A stretch of DNA of 64,000 bases from Prosthecobacter vanneervenii (lineage in GTDB: Bacteria > Verrucomicrobiota > Verrucomicrobiia > Verrucomicrobiales > Verrucomicrobiaceae), in contig NZ_JACHIG010000001.1 of assembly GCF_014203095.1 (NCBI RefSeq), positions 434,001 through 498,000 of the forward strand, read 5' to 3'. The notes below the pieces were generated by a model, which was not told where the DNA came from, made no database searches, and was given only the letters and a program-made list of their open reading frames with translations. The translations under genes and the position numbers were made by a program. Positions 1 to 8,731 of this stretch are shown piece after piece. Numbering within the stretch: position 1 is the stretch's first letter; each line of letters begins with the position of its first letter.

Positions 1-904
1 GAAGGTGGACGGGCTCTACGAGGAGGCGCTGCAAAACACCGACACCGTGCTGCGCGTGTGGGCCTCCAACATGACCAGCCAGCTCTCCAACCACCACGCC
101 TACGAGTATCTCGGCGGCCTGAGCATGGCGGTAACGAAGGTCACCGGCAAATCACCCGCCGCCGTCATCTCCGATGTGCGCGATCCCAGCGGGGCACGCG
201 TACGCGACTTCGAGGAGGTGCTGGCGTCCAACCTGAAGTCCGAGCTCCTTAACCGCCGCTGGCTGGAGGGGATGAAATCGCACGACTACGCCGGGGCGGG
301 GCACATCTCCGAGCTGGTGAAAAACACCTTTGGCTGGTCCGTCACACGGCGGGGTAGCATCACGCAGGAAACATGGAACGAGGTGTATGACGTGCTGGTG
401 AAGGACAAGCACAATCTCAAGCTGCCCGAGTGGTTTGAGCGCGTGTCTCCGCATGCCATGCAGGAGATCAGCGCCACGCTGATCGAGGCCGCGCGCAAGG
501 ACCTGTGGCAGGCCACGCCCGAGCAGGTGCGCACGCTGGCAGAGATCTATGCGCGCTCCGTGAATGCGCATGGCGACTCCGGTGGTCTCGTCAGCGGTGG
601 AAACACCCGCATGGCCGATTTTGTGAACGCCAAGCTCACCGCGCCGGGAGATCAGGAAGGTGCGGCGCTGGCGCAGGAGATGCGGGCCAAACTGCAGCAA
701 AGCGCCGAGCCGCCGCCCACTGCGGTGGAGAAGGTCAGTGGCACTCAGATCAGCCAGCCGGCAGCCGCAGATAAACCGCAGCCGCCGCAGCCCGAGGGCA
801 CGGTGCTGCAACCTGCATGGAATTCATTCGCTTGGTTGATCGCCGCCGCAGCTGTGCTCCTGATGGTGGCCGGCTTCTTTAAAAAGGCCGGATCCGCCTC
901 ATGA
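1..904 (+). CDS. cobN: CobN-like cobaltochelatase large subunit, C-terminal part (truncated by window edge)
   Basis: This is the C-terminal end of a CobN/magnesium-chelatase H-type protein, the large subunit that holds the corrin ring while a metal is inserted. The reading frame is open to the first base of the window, so the true start lies upstream. The family signature is the stretch with the NTDTVLRVWASNMTSQLSN block and the HAYEYLGGLS block, followed by the WFERVSPHAMQEI region. After the chelatase domain comes a Pro/Gln-rich linker (about residues 230-265 of the visible part), then one hydrophobic segment and a short basic tail, so the protein appears anchored in the membrane by its C terminus. 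Soluble CobN proteins of the aerobic B12 pathway lack this anchor. The stop overlaps the start of the ExbB-like gene (ATGA), so translation is probably coupled. Confidence 0.82.
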   Translation, partial: KVDGLYEEALQNTDTVLRVWASNMTSQLSNHHAYEYLGGLSMAVTKVTGKSPAAVISDVRDPSGARVRDFEEVLASNLKSELLNRRWLEGMKSHDYAGAGHISELVKNTFGWSVTRRGSITQETWNEVYDVLVKDKHNLKLPEWFERVSPHAMQEISATLIEAARKDLWQATPEQVRTLAEIYARSVNAHGDSGGLVSGGNTRMADFVNAKLTAPGDQEGAALAQEMRAKLQQSAEPPPTAVEKVSGTQISQPAAADKPQPPQPEGTVLQPAWNSFAWLIAAAAVLLMVAGFFKKAGSAS

Positions 905-1500
905 AGCTGCTCGAACAACTCCTTTCCCTGATCTCCGAAGCGGTGCTGCTGCCCACGCTGGCGGCCATCGTCATCCTTGTGGGCTGGAGCACCATGCTGC
1001 TGGGCGGGCTGCTGCGTGAGTGGCTGGGGCGCAGCCACACGGCCTTCATCCTGGCCCAGCTCCGCCGTGCGCATGTGGAGGGCGGGGATCAGGTGCGGCT
1101 GCTGCAAATTCTAAGTACTGCCACCAGCGGCCTCCCGGCACGGCTGCACCAGTTGCTGGCCCAGTGGGGCGGAGCAGGGGAGCTGGCGCATTGCCTGGTG
1201 GATCTGGAGATCGAGACTGCCACTGCGCTTTCCCGCCTGACGTGGATGACGCGCATCGCCCCCATGCTCGGGCTCATGGGCACGCTCATTCCGCTGGGGC
1301 CTGCGCTCACCGGTTTGGCCTCGGGAGATCTGGCCACGCTTTCCAGCAATCTCGTGGTGGCCTTCACCGCCACGGTGGTGGGTGTGCTGCTGGGCTGCTG
1401 CTCCTATACGATGAACCTCGTGCGGAAGAACTGGTATCAGAGCGATCTCAGCACGCTGGAGCATCTCTTCATCAACGCCAACCGTCCCGCCATGCCATGA
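901..1500 (+). CDS. MotA/TolQ/ExbB-family proton channel protein
   Basis: This 199-residue protein has three predicted membrane segments: one near residues 16-37, and a pair near 115-135 and 150-172 separated by a short loop. That is the layout of ExbB/TolQ proteins. The pair of helices carries the family-like pattern RIAPMLGLMGTLIPLGPAL, followed by a small-residue helix rich in Thr/Val/Gly. Such proteins form a pentameric channel that couples proton flow to work on a partner protein. Its start overlaps the end of the cobN-like gene and its stop overlaps the DUF2149 start, so the three are almost certainly one translational unit. The inferred role is to energise the membrane-anchored CobN-like protein or metal/corrinoid movement. 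No ExbD/TolR protein is seen, but the small downstream protein has a similar single-helix topology. Confidence 0.8.
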   Translation: MKLLEQLLSLISEAVLLPTLAAIVILVGWSTMLLGGLLREWLGRSHTAFILAQLRRAHVEGGDQVRLLQILSTATSGLPARLHQLLAQWGGAGELAHCLVDLEIETATALSRLTWMTRIAPMLGLMGTLIPLGPALTGLASGDLATLSSNLVVAFTATVVGVLLGCCSYTMNLVRKNWYQSDLSTLEHLFINANRPAMP

Positions 1501-1814
1501 AAAAGCGCCTTTGGGACGACTCCGAAGGTGACGATCCCGCCACAGGACTGATCAATCTCTTCGATGTCTGGATTGCCTTTGCCGCAGCCTTGCTGCTCGC
1601 AGTGGTGAGCTATTTCAACCTCCCCAAACCGGCTGCCGCTGCTGATGCACAGGCTGACAAATCCCCCACGGCAGAAGCTATCGACGCCGCCCGCATGAAG
1701 GTGGAGCGCTTTCAGGAAAGCACCGCCAGCAAGAGCGGCGAGGGCGAGCGCCTGGGCACAGCCTACCGCCTGAAGTCCGGCGAAATCATCTACGTGCGCG
1801 ACAAGCAGAAGTAG
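1497..1814 (+). CDS. DUF2149 domain protein (ExbD/TolR-like topology)
   Basis: This small protein of 105 residues starts with MKKRLWDDSEGDDPATGLIN, followed by a single hydrophobic helix (about residues 22-42) and a hydrophilic, Ala/Lys-rich periplasmic tail. The N-terminal pattern with acidic residues just before the helix (DPATGLINLFDVW) is characteristic of DUF2149 proteins, which recur next to CobN-like and ExbB-like genes. The start is chosen because its ATG overlaps the preceding stop (ATGA) and gives the conserved N terminus. One helix plus a periplasmic tail resembles ExbD/TolR, the usual partner of ExbB/TolQ, so it may fill that slot in the complex. This role is an inference from topology and neighbourhood. 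Confidence 0.78.
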   Translation: MKKRLWDDSEGDDPATGLINLFDVWIAFAAALLLAVVSYFNLPKPAAAADAQADKSPTAEAIDAARMKVERFQESTASKSGEGERLGTAYRLKSGEIIYVRDKQK

Positions 1815-1941
1815 GAGACGAAACCGGCACCTGCTGATCTGATCTAGCCCTTGTCAGCTTTGGCCAAAGGTTCCTATTGCGATTTTTGCCGAGGGCAGCA
1901 CTGTTGGAAACAATTCGATTTCTCATCCACAGCCACCTGAT

Positions 1942-2838
1942 TTGAAACAGACAAACCTGTCAGCCATCAAGCCTCAGCCGGCAGCGGGGAACCTCCCGAG
2001 GGCGGTTCTCCTTGTGGTGCTCTGTCTGGTGTGTGCTGGCATGGCATCTGCACAGGAGCCGGTGCAGGAACAGGCTCCGGAGACTACGCAGCCTGAGACC
2101 TTTGAAGCCCCCAAGGCCTACCCGATTGACCGTTATGAGGCTGGCTGGAACAAAAACCCATTCACCCTGAAAACAGCGCCCACGGTGCTGGATCAGGATT
2201 CCTTTGCCAAGGATCTAGCGATTGGTTCCTACTTTGGCGATGCCAAGGATCCCACAGTCGTGGTGGTCAATACCAAGACCGGCAAACGCACCTCGCTGAG
2301 AAAATCGCAGGGGGAAGGCAAGGACGGCATGCAGCTCAAGGCGCTGAAGATTGGCAGTAGCCGGAAGGATGCCGTGGCTGAGATCACGATGGGCAGCCAG
2401 ACGGCTGAGGTGAAATTTGACAACGACTACCTGAAGCAGGTGGCCGGGGCGGATGCTGCCAGAGGCGGGCAGCAGGCTCCGGTGCCTGGCGGTGTCCCCG
2501 GACAGCAGCGCCCGGGTGGCATGCAGCCTGGTCAGCAGCAAAATCGTGGCCCAATGGGCCCGGGTGGAGTTCAGGCTGCCAATCAGAATCCCAGGGTGCA
2601 GATGCCTCAAATGCCGCAGGTGCCCCAAGGAAACCCCATGGGAAGCCCAGGTGGTGGTGTGCCTGTGGTGCAGCCTCCTGTGGCTGCTGTGTCCGCCGCC
2701 AACCGCTCCATAGGCACTGTCAATGCTGGTGCCGCAACGGTGCAGGCTGCCTCTACACCTTCGGTAAATACAGGGGATGTGCCTGTGGTGACGCGTCGCC
2801 GCCTGATCACGCCCGCCACACCTGTTCCTGGCACGTAA
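1942..2838 (+). CDS. Secreted Gly/Pro/Gln-rich hypothetical protein
   Basis: I do not recognise a named family. The 298-residue product has an N-terminal hydrophobic stretch (about residues 19-37, ending in CAGMASAQ) that looks like a signal peptide with an Ala-Ser-Ala cleavage site. A compact region follows (about 58-170) with alternating beta-type sequence, including the VVVVNTKTGKRTSL segment. The C-terminal half is low complexity, rich in Gly, Pro, Gln, Met and Val. The only start that includes the signal peptide is a TTG. No in-frame ATG or GTG was found further upstream, and no ribosome binding site is visible. The next gene, thrS, starts shortly downstream on the same strand, but nothing suggests a shared function. 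A periplasmic or envelope protein is the safest description. Confidence 0.6.
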   Translation: MKQTNLSAIKPQPAAGNLPRAVLLVVLCLVCAGMASAQEPVQEQAPETTQPETFEAPKAYPIDRYEAGWNKNPFTLKTAPTVLDQDSFAKDLAIGSYFGDAKDPTVVVVNTKTGKRTSLRKSQGEGKDGMQLKALKIGSSRKDAVAEITMGSQTAEVKFDNDYLKQVAGADAARGGQQAPVPGGVPGQQRPGGMQPGQQQNRGPMGPGGVQAANQNPRVQMPQMPQVPQGNPMGSPGGGVPVVQPPVAAVSAANRSIGTVNAGAATVQAASTPSVNTGDVPVVTRRRLITPATPVPGT

Positions 2839-2931
2839 TCCTCAGCGCCAGACAGCGTCATGAGGGATCGTGTTGTTAATCACCTTGAATCCCGTCGTGT
2901 CCTGAGGCATGGACACGCCCCATTTACAACC

Positions 2932-4893
2932 ATGTCCGAAGCCCGCAAGACCCTCGAAGAACGCGCTCAGATGTCCGACATCGACCGCCTGCGCCACTCC
3001 TGTGCCCACGTGATGGCCACCGCCATCCTGCGCCTGTGGCCCAACGCCCAGTTTGCCTACGGGCCGCCTGTGGAGAATGGCTTCTACTACGACTTTGATC
3101 TCCCGGATCACCGCATCACGCCGGACGACTTCGAGAAGATCGAGGCGGAGATGAAGAAGATCGCCAAGGAGAACCAGAAGTTTGAATGGAAGGGCGTGAG
3201 CCGCGAAGAAGCGATCGCGCTGGCGAAGTCCGGCCGTCTGGGCGGCCTGACGGAGCGTCCGGGGAATCCGAGCGTCTTCAAGCTGGACCTGCTGGAAAAA
3301 ATTCCAGAAGGCGAGCAGATTTCCACTTTCCAGAACGGTGACTTCATCGACCTCTGTGCGGGGCCGCACGTGGGCTACACGTCGAAGTGCAAGAACGTGA
3401 AGATTATGTCGGTGGCGAGCGCCTTCTACATGGGCGACGAGACGAAGCCGCAGCTGCAGCGCCTCTATGGCACCGCCTTCCCGACGAGCGAAGAACTGGC
3501 CAAGCATCTGGAGCAGCTGGAAGAGGCAAAGAAGCGCGACCACCGCAAGGTGGGCAAGGAACTGAAGCTCTTCCACATCGACGAAGACGTGGGGCAGGGG
3601 CTCATCCTCTGGACGCCGAACGGCGCCATCCTGCGCCAGGAACTGCAGAACTTCATCAGCGAAGAACTGCGCAAGCAGGGCTACAGCCAGGTCTTCACGC
3701 CGCACATCGGCAAGACCGTGCTGTACAAGACCAGCGGTCACTTCCCTTACTACAAGGACAGCCAGTTCGCGCCGGTCATTGAGAATGATGATCTCGCTAA
3801 GGTGATCAAGGAAGGCTGCGGCTGCTGCGAGGTCATGGAGCGCCTCGGTGCTGTCTCCTCCCGCCTGCGCCAGCAGCTCAATGAGCGTGCCGGCAAGGAA
3901 GTGGTGCCTGAGGACCGTGTGATGCCGGATGACCAGCTTCTCGACGGCTTCCTGCTGAAGCCGATGAACTGCCCGCACCACATCAAGATCTACGCCAGCC
4001 AGCCACGCAGCTACCGCGATCTGCCCGTGCGCCTTGCTGAATTCGGCACCGTGTACCGCTGGGAGCAGAGCGGTGAATTGAATGGCATGACCCGCGTGCG
4101 TGGCTTCACGCAGGATGACGCCCACCTCTTCTGCACCGAGGATCAGGTGGCCAAGGAAGTGCTGGGCTGCCTCAGTCTCGTGAAGATCGTGCTCAACACC
4201 CTGGGCATGCACGACTACCGCGTGCGCGTGGGCCTGCGCGATCCGGATAGCAGCAAGTTTACCGGAGATCCCGCCAAGTGGGATGCCGCCGAAGAAGCCT
4301 GCCGCACCGCCGCAGCCACCCTGGGCGTGCCCTTCACCGAAGAGCCCGGCGAGGCCGCCTTCTACGGCCCGAAGATCGACTTCGTCATCAAGGACGTCAT
4401 CGGCCGTGAATGGCAGCTCGGCACCGTGCAGGTGGACTACGTGCTGCCCGTGCGCTTTGACCTGACCTACAACGGCGCGGACAACAAGCCACACCGCCCA
4501 GTGATGATCCACCGTGCGCCCTTCGGCAGCATGGAGCGCTTCTGCGGCGTGCTCATCGAACACTTCGCCGGTCATTTCCCCACCTGGCTCGCCCCTGAAC
4601 AGGTGCGCATCCTCACCATCAGCGAAAAGGTGGACGCCTTCGCCGATGAAGTGTACGCCAAGCTCAAGGACGCCGGCCTGCGCGTCACCCTCAACAACGA
4701 CGCCGACAAAATTGGCGCCAAGATCCGCCTCGCCCAGCTCGACCGCATTCCCTACATGCTCGTCCTCGGCGAGAAAGAAGCTGCCGCCCAAAGCGTCGCC
4801 GTCCGCCACAGCAAGAAGGGCGACCTTGGCGTTAAGGCCATCGATGACTTCATTGCGGAGATCACGAGTGAGGTGAAGGAGCGGAGGCTGTAA
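2932..4893 (+). CDS. thrS: Threonyl-tRNA synthetase
   Basis: The enzyme charges tRNA-Thr with threonine in the cytoplasm. From this ATG the protein has 653 residues. An editing domain begins almost at once (HSCAH at 22-26, CAGPHV at 142-147). The class II catalytic core follows, with motif PMNCPHH (Cys347), QDDAH (His398) and a His in VMIHRAPFGSMERF near the end of the core; these three are the zinc ligands that recognise threonine. The C terminus is the anticodon-binding domain. Two things are odd: the usual N-terminal TGS domain of about 60 residues is absent, and about 50 extra residues (roughly 280-340, with a CGCC cluster at 296-299) lie before the PMNCP motif. An upstream ATG at 2860 would add 24 residues but no TGS domain. 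Confidence 0.96.
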   Translation: MSEARKTLEERAQMSDIDRLRHSCAHVMATAILRLWPNAQFAYGPPVENGFYYDFDLPDHRITPDDFEKIEAEMKKIAKENQKFEWKGVSREEAIALAKSGRLGGLTERPGNPSVFKLDLLEKIPEGEQISTFQNGDFIDLCAGPHVGYTSKCKNVKIMSVASAFYMGDETKPQLQRLYGTAFPTSEELAKHLEQLEEAKKRDHRKVGKELKLFHIDEDVGQGLILWTPNGAILRQELQNFISEELRKQGYSQVFTPHIGKTVLYKTSGHFPYYKDSQFAPVIENDDLAKVIKEGCGCCEVMERLGAVSSRLRQQLNERAGKEVVPEDRVMPDDQLLDGFLLKPMNCPHHIKIYASQPRSYRDLPVRLAEFGTVYRWEQSGELNGMTRVRGFTQDDAHLFCTEDQVAKEVLGCLSLVKIVLNTLGMHDYRVRVGLRDPDSSKFTGDPAKWDAAEEACRTAAATLGVPFTEEPGEAAFYGPKIDFVIKDVIGREWQLGTVQVDYVLPVRFDLTYNGADNKPHRPVMIHRAPFGSMERFCGVLIEHFAGHFPTWLAPEQVRILTISEKVDAFADEVYAKLKDAGLRVTLNNDADKIGAKIRLAQLDRIPYMLVLGEKEAAAQSVAVRHSKKGDLGVKAIDDFIAEITSEVKERRL

Positions 4894-5151
4894 GACTCCA
4901 ATCCTTCGGCCATGCGTTTCCATAGCTTGAATTTCCCAAGTCAGGATTTCGGTTCGTTCTCGGTCCCGAATCCGAAGCTTGGGGTACGGCAATGGGCACG
5001 TGCCCCAATGTCATTTGCTCTAGGAGAGTGCAGGATCTTCCCACCGAATGAAAGTCTTTCAGATCGAATCATAATTTATGGCAGTTCGATGGAAAAATTC
5101 CAATCAATGCCCGGGAGCGATCTGATCTAATCACATGATCGTTGTTTCGAG

Positions 5152-5727
5152 GTGGGCGGTGATCCTGATGGGCATGCCTACTTTATCTCTCGTGATTCGG
5201 GTGAGTTTTATGTGTGGTGGCATGATCCAGATAAACTGACGCGACTGGATGTGACGCCGTTTTCCATGGAAGTGCTCGTCGAGTGGAGCCTCCGTAGAGA
5301 TCTCTCATATTCGCATGATAGAAACTGGAGTAAATTTGAGGAAATGGGGGGCTCGATAAAACTCGATACCCCAGACGGCCTTGGCGCGACCCTGCGTAAA
5401 CCATCAACGAGTTGGAGGTTTTTTGGGCATCGTTTGGAATACCCATTCATTCGGATTCGCGAGCGACTGGCTGTGTTTGGAGATTTTGAAGAGCAGTTTG
5501 AGTCCGAGCAGGTGTTGGCATTGCTCCAGCCCCATCGGGGGTTTCTGGTCGAGATGACACACCGGCTGAGAGGTCGTCGATGCAAGATTAACTTGCTGAT
5601 CAATAAAAATTTGATCTACGATGCCACCTTCGTGGAACACGCTCGTCAGCTTGATGTTTGGATGAAGGCGGAAGGATTCTGTAATGTTGACGATCCGTCG
5701 GTGAGGATGTCGAAGAATAGTCAATGA
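5152..5727 (+). CDS. Hypothetical protein, SMI1/KNR4-like fold suspected, probably N-terminally broken
   Basis: The open frame from a GTG encodes 191 residues. The segment with GGDPDGHAYFI, GEFYVWWHDPDKL and a later VLVEW resembles the second half of SMI1/KNR4 (SUKH) domains, which often act as immunity or regulatory proteins. The match is by pattern only. The frame continues upstream past a single TAA at 5128-5130 into an open stretch from 4912 whose sequence (GECRIFPPNESLSD) would fit the first half of such a domain. The intact gene may therefore have started near 4912 and now be a pseudogene. The region is visibly richer in A+T than its neighbours and stands alone between thrS and a MYG1-family gene, as expected for acquired DNA. 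The gap 4894-5151 holds nothing else I can identify. Confidence 0.45.
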   Translation: MGGDPDGHAYFISRDSGEFYVWWHDPDKLTRLDVTPFSMEVLVEWSLRRDLSYSHDRNWSKFEEMGGSIKLDTPDGLGATLRKPSTSWRFFGHRLEYPFIRIRERLAVFGDFEEQFESEQVLALLQPHRGFLVEMTHRLRGRRCKINLLINKNLIYDATFVEHARQLDVWMKAEGFCNVDDPSVRMSKNSQ

Positions 5728-5803
5728 GGCCGGTTGGTTCTGAAAGGTGCAGGGTCTGTCTAGTTTCAGGCCGCGTTGATCGGATGGAGTTGTTTTGCCT
5801 CCT

Positions 5804-6655
5804 CTAAACCCTCGCCATTCCCAGCAGCTCCCTCACTCGCTCCATCTCCTTCGCAGACGTCTTCGCCACAAACCCACGCGCATGCGCAAAGTGGACGTCG
5901 GGTTCCTTCTCGATACGGGTGAAGTCGTAGAGCGGATTGTCGTTATGACGTGAGAGGCCGTAGCCGGTGCCGCGACGGTCGGGATAGATGAGGGCGGCGA
6001 CACTGCTGTCCTTGCCGATGCTTTCGAGATAACGCTCGATGCCGGAGGAGGGCTCGTCGGGCAGTGGATCAGTACGCGGGAGGAAGAGGACTTCGTGGTC
6101 GCCGAGGTTCCAGATTTTGGCGTGCAGGGCGATGTAGTCGAGCCGGGTCCGCAGCTCGCGCAGGTACTCCAGAAGATCGGAGCCGATGTAGCTGAGGATT
6201 TCCCACAGCGGCTCGCCGGGTTCAAGGCGCTTGGCTTTGGCAAAGCGGCGCAGGAGGGTGACGTCGATGGGAGAGGTCAGTTTGGACATGGCCTCGCGGC
6301 TCACGCCCAGCCATTTGGCGGTGGTGTTGGGGCCACGGGTGTCAAACCACTCGGCGGGCTCCAGCCAGTCGCAGAAGGCGCGTGCATCTTCATACAGAGA
6401 CATGTGCTGCAGCACGAGGCTCAGTGCGCAGATGGGCTCGTGGTCGGCGGGAAACTGATGGTGGTCAAAGTTGTGGCGCTCCGGCGCATGCTCTCCTCCC
6501 ACGTCCACCACGGCGATGGTGGGATCGGCCAGATCCTCCGCCGTGGGCTCGCGCCGCACGATGGGTACACTGTGCACGGCGGCGAGCAGGCTGCAGGCAA
6601 GGAATTCGTCCTTATGCGCGCCGCCTGGATGGGTGAGGATGAGGGAAAGTGGCAT
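5804..6655 (-). CDS. MYG1 family (UPF0160) metal-dependent hydrolase/nuclease
   Basis: This 283-residue protein carries the family's metal-binding signatures near its N terminus: HPGGAHKDEFLACSLL, DVGGEHAPERHNFDHHQ and, further on, a conserved aromatic/acidic region. The DHH-like metal site matches MYG1 proteins, described in eukaryotes as 3'-5' RNA exonucleases; bacterial members are largely uncharacterised. The start is placed at the ATG giving MPLSLILTHPGG, because a longer frame upstream (to 6853) is unlike the family and overlaps the promoter region of the divergent phosphatase gene. The family normally begins just before the HPGxxHxD motif. No operon partner is visible: the divergent neighbour is a signalling phosphatase and the gene behind it is the suspected SMI1 fragment. 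Confidence 0.82.
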   Translation of the reverse strand: MPLSLILTHPGGAHKDEFLACSLLAAVHSVPIVRREPTAEDLADPTIAVVDVGGEHAPERHNFDHHQFPADHEPICALSLVLQHMSLYEDARAFCDWLEPAEWFDTRGPNTTAKWLGVSREAMSKLTSPIDVTLLRRFAKAKRLEPGEPLWEILSYIGSDLLEYLRELRTRLDYIALHAKIWNLGDHEVLFLPRTDPLPDEPSSGIERYLESIGKDSSVAALIYPDRRGTGYGLSRHNDNPLYDFTRIEKEPDVHFAHARGFVAKTSAKEMERVRELLGMARV

Positions 6656-6935
6656 GGAGATAGGAGGGGCTGTGTCAGCAGGTGGCTTCGTCCTGAAGCA
6701 CGAGATGTGCGGGAGCGTGTGGCCTGGATAGCAGCTTGAAGAGTCTGCGTAGCGGGAGTGGATGGCACAGTCAAGGGCAGCGAAGACTGATTCCATGGTC
6801 TTTGCCTGCCCGCGCTCGGCCTGCCGCCCACGATGTGTGCCCTTTGCCGCCACACAGAGATTCCATTGTCTTTTTCCGCAACCGTGGTTTCATCTGCGCG
6901 CTGTCCACCAACCCTATGCGGGAGTCGCTTTCACT

Positions 6936-8717
6936 ATGAAGATGATCTATCGCAGACTCAGCTTTTTTTGCGCTTTACTGACGGGCGCACTTGGTGCTCT
7001 GACGCTGATCGGCTGGGTGTCGGGAAAGGTGATCCTGGCCAGTGTGAGCCAGGCCTACATACCCATGGCACCCAGCACGGCGCTGGCGTTTACCCTGCTC
7101 AGCCTGGTGCTGCTGATGCGGGAGCATTCAAAGTTTCGGAGGCCTGTAGCGGAGGTGGTGCTGGTGGCGGTTGGGATCGTGGCGGCTGGAAAGCTGGTGG
7201 AGTTTCTCTCAGGGGCCAGCCTGGGGGTGGATGAGTGGCTGGTGGCGGATCCGGTGAAGTTTGGAACCGTGCGCACAGGGCGGATGTCCCCCATCACGGC
7301 GTTGAATTTTCTGCTCGTCAGCAGCGCCATATTTGCCCTGCTGAAGCCTCGCCTGCGTTTCTGGGCCGGGCCTCTGGCTGCTGCGGTGGCGGCCATCTGC
7401 GGCGTGGTGGTGCTGGGGTACCTGCATGGCACGCCGCTGCTCTACGGAGGGGCCATCATCCCTGTGGCGCTGCCCACGGCCACAGCCTTCATCCTCATGA
7501 GCGCCAGCGTGGTGGCGGCTGTGGGGGCGGAGTGCTGGCCGCTGCGCAGCTGGATGGGGGACTCCACCCGAGCCATGCTGCTACGCTGGTTTCTGCCCGC
7601 TGTGGTGTTGGTGGCGCTGGCAGAGGGGCTGCTGCGCACCCGGTTTCTCGTGGATCTGGGGCTCAATCCCGCGCTGGCATCCGCGCTCTCAACGCTGCTT
7701 CATACGCTGATCGTCACCGCAGTGATCTCCCAGGTGGCGCGGTTGCTGGGCCGCCGCATCGATCAGGCGGAAAGTGAGCGCAACGAGGCCCAGGACGCCC
7801 TGCAGGCGCTGAACCGGCACCTCGAGCAGCGCATCATCGAGCGCACGCAGGAGCTGAGCGCCAAAAACCAGCAGATGCAGGAGGAGCTGACGATGGCGCG
7901 CGAGCTGCAGCTGGCCCTGCTGCCGGACCGCTTTCCCAGCATCCCCCGCTCTGCACCAGCGACTGAGAGCGCGCTACGGTTCTTCTCGCTCTACCAGCCC
8001 GCAGGCGTAGTCAGCGGAGATTTCTTCAGCGTCTTCCCGGTGTCAGAAACTGGAGTGGGCATTTTCATCTGCGATGTCATGGGACACGGTGTGCGCGCGG
8101 CTCTGGTGACGAGCATGCTGCGCGCCCTGCTGGAGCAGCATAGCGAGGAGGAGCCCGATCCCGGCATCCTGCTCACAAAGATGAATCACGGCCTGCACTC
8201 GATCCTGAAGCAGGCAGGCACTACCATGTATGCCACCGGGGTGATGCTCATCGCTGATGCGGCGCGGTCAGAGGTTCTCTACTCCGTCGCCGGACATCCG
8301 TCTCCGCTGCACCTGCGGCGGCATGAGGGCAGGACAGCTCCGCTGGATGGCCGAGGCACCTGCGGAGCGCTGGGGCTGTTTGCCGATACTATTTTCACCA
8401 CAGCACGCGCCACCATCGCGCCTGGAGATCTGATCATGCTCTTCACGGACGGCTTGTTCGAGGTCGAGACCCCTGAAGGGGCGCTCTACAGCCACGAAGA
8501 TCTGCAGCAGGCCGTGCATGAGCGCCTGAACCTGCCGACCAACACGCTCTTTCAGGAAATCCTGTCCGAAGTGCAGTCCTTCTCCCAGCGCCAGGATTTT
8601 GATGACGATGTATGCATCATCGGCATCGAAGTGGCGCGGAGTCTGGAAGATCCGAACTCAAAAAAAGGATCAATGAGCAGTCATGCAGGCCAAGGCACAG
8701 CGCTTGACCTGGCATGA
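6936..8717 (+). CDS. Membrane-anchored SpoIIE-type serine/threonine phosphatase (PP2C family)
   Basis: The 593-residue product begins with roughly 260 residues of hydrophobic helices (about eight membrane segments), forming an integral sensor domain. A coiled coil follows (about 275-325, rich in Glu/Gln/Arg, with HLEQRIIERTQELSAKNQQM), then a C-terminal PPM/SpoIIE phosphatase domain. Metal-binding acidic positions are visible in SGDFF (from residue 360) and in DVMGHG (from Asp380), and again in the FTDGLFE motif near the end. Such proteins usually dephosphorylate anti-sigma-factor antagonists in partner-switching pathways, so a stress or envelope signal is the likely input. No anti-sigma kinase or STAS protein is adjacent. 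The ATG at 6936 is chosen because upstream codons give a non-hydrophobic, unlikely leader. Confidence 0.85.
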   Translation: MKMIYRRLSFFCALLTGALGALTLIGWVSGKVILASVSQAYIPMAPSTALAFTLLSLVLLMREHSKFRRPVAEVVLVAVGIVAAGKLVEFLSGASLGVDEWLVADPVKFGTVRTGRMSPITALNFLLVSSAIFALLKPRLRFWAGPLAAAVAAICGVVVLGYLHGTPLLYGGAIIPVALPTATAFILMSASVVAAVGAECWPLRSWMGDSTRAMLLRWFLPAVVLVALAEGLLRTRFLVDLGLNPALASALSTLLHTLIVTAVISQVARLLGRRIDQAESERNEAQDALQALNRHLEQRIIERTQELSAKNQQMQEELTMARELQLALLPDRFPSIPRSAPATESALRFFSLYQPAGVVSGDFFSVFPVSETGVGIFICDVMGHGVRAALVTSMLRALLEQHSEEEPDPGILLTKMNHGLHSILKQAGTTMYATGVMLIADAARSEVLYSVAGHPSPLHLRRHEGRTAPLDGRGTCGALGLFADTIFTTARATIAPGDLIMLFTDGLFEVETPEGALYSHEDLQQAVHERLNLPTNTLFQEILSEVQSFSQRQDFDDDVCIIGIEVARSLEDPNSKKGSMSSHAGQGTALDLA

Positions 8718-8731
8718 CGCTTTGAACATCT

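Noticed and set aside
2842-4992. A 716-codon open frame antisense to thrS
   Set aside because: It mirrors a perfectly conserved thrS gene and has no family features. High G+C content with strong third-position bias keeps opposite frames open.
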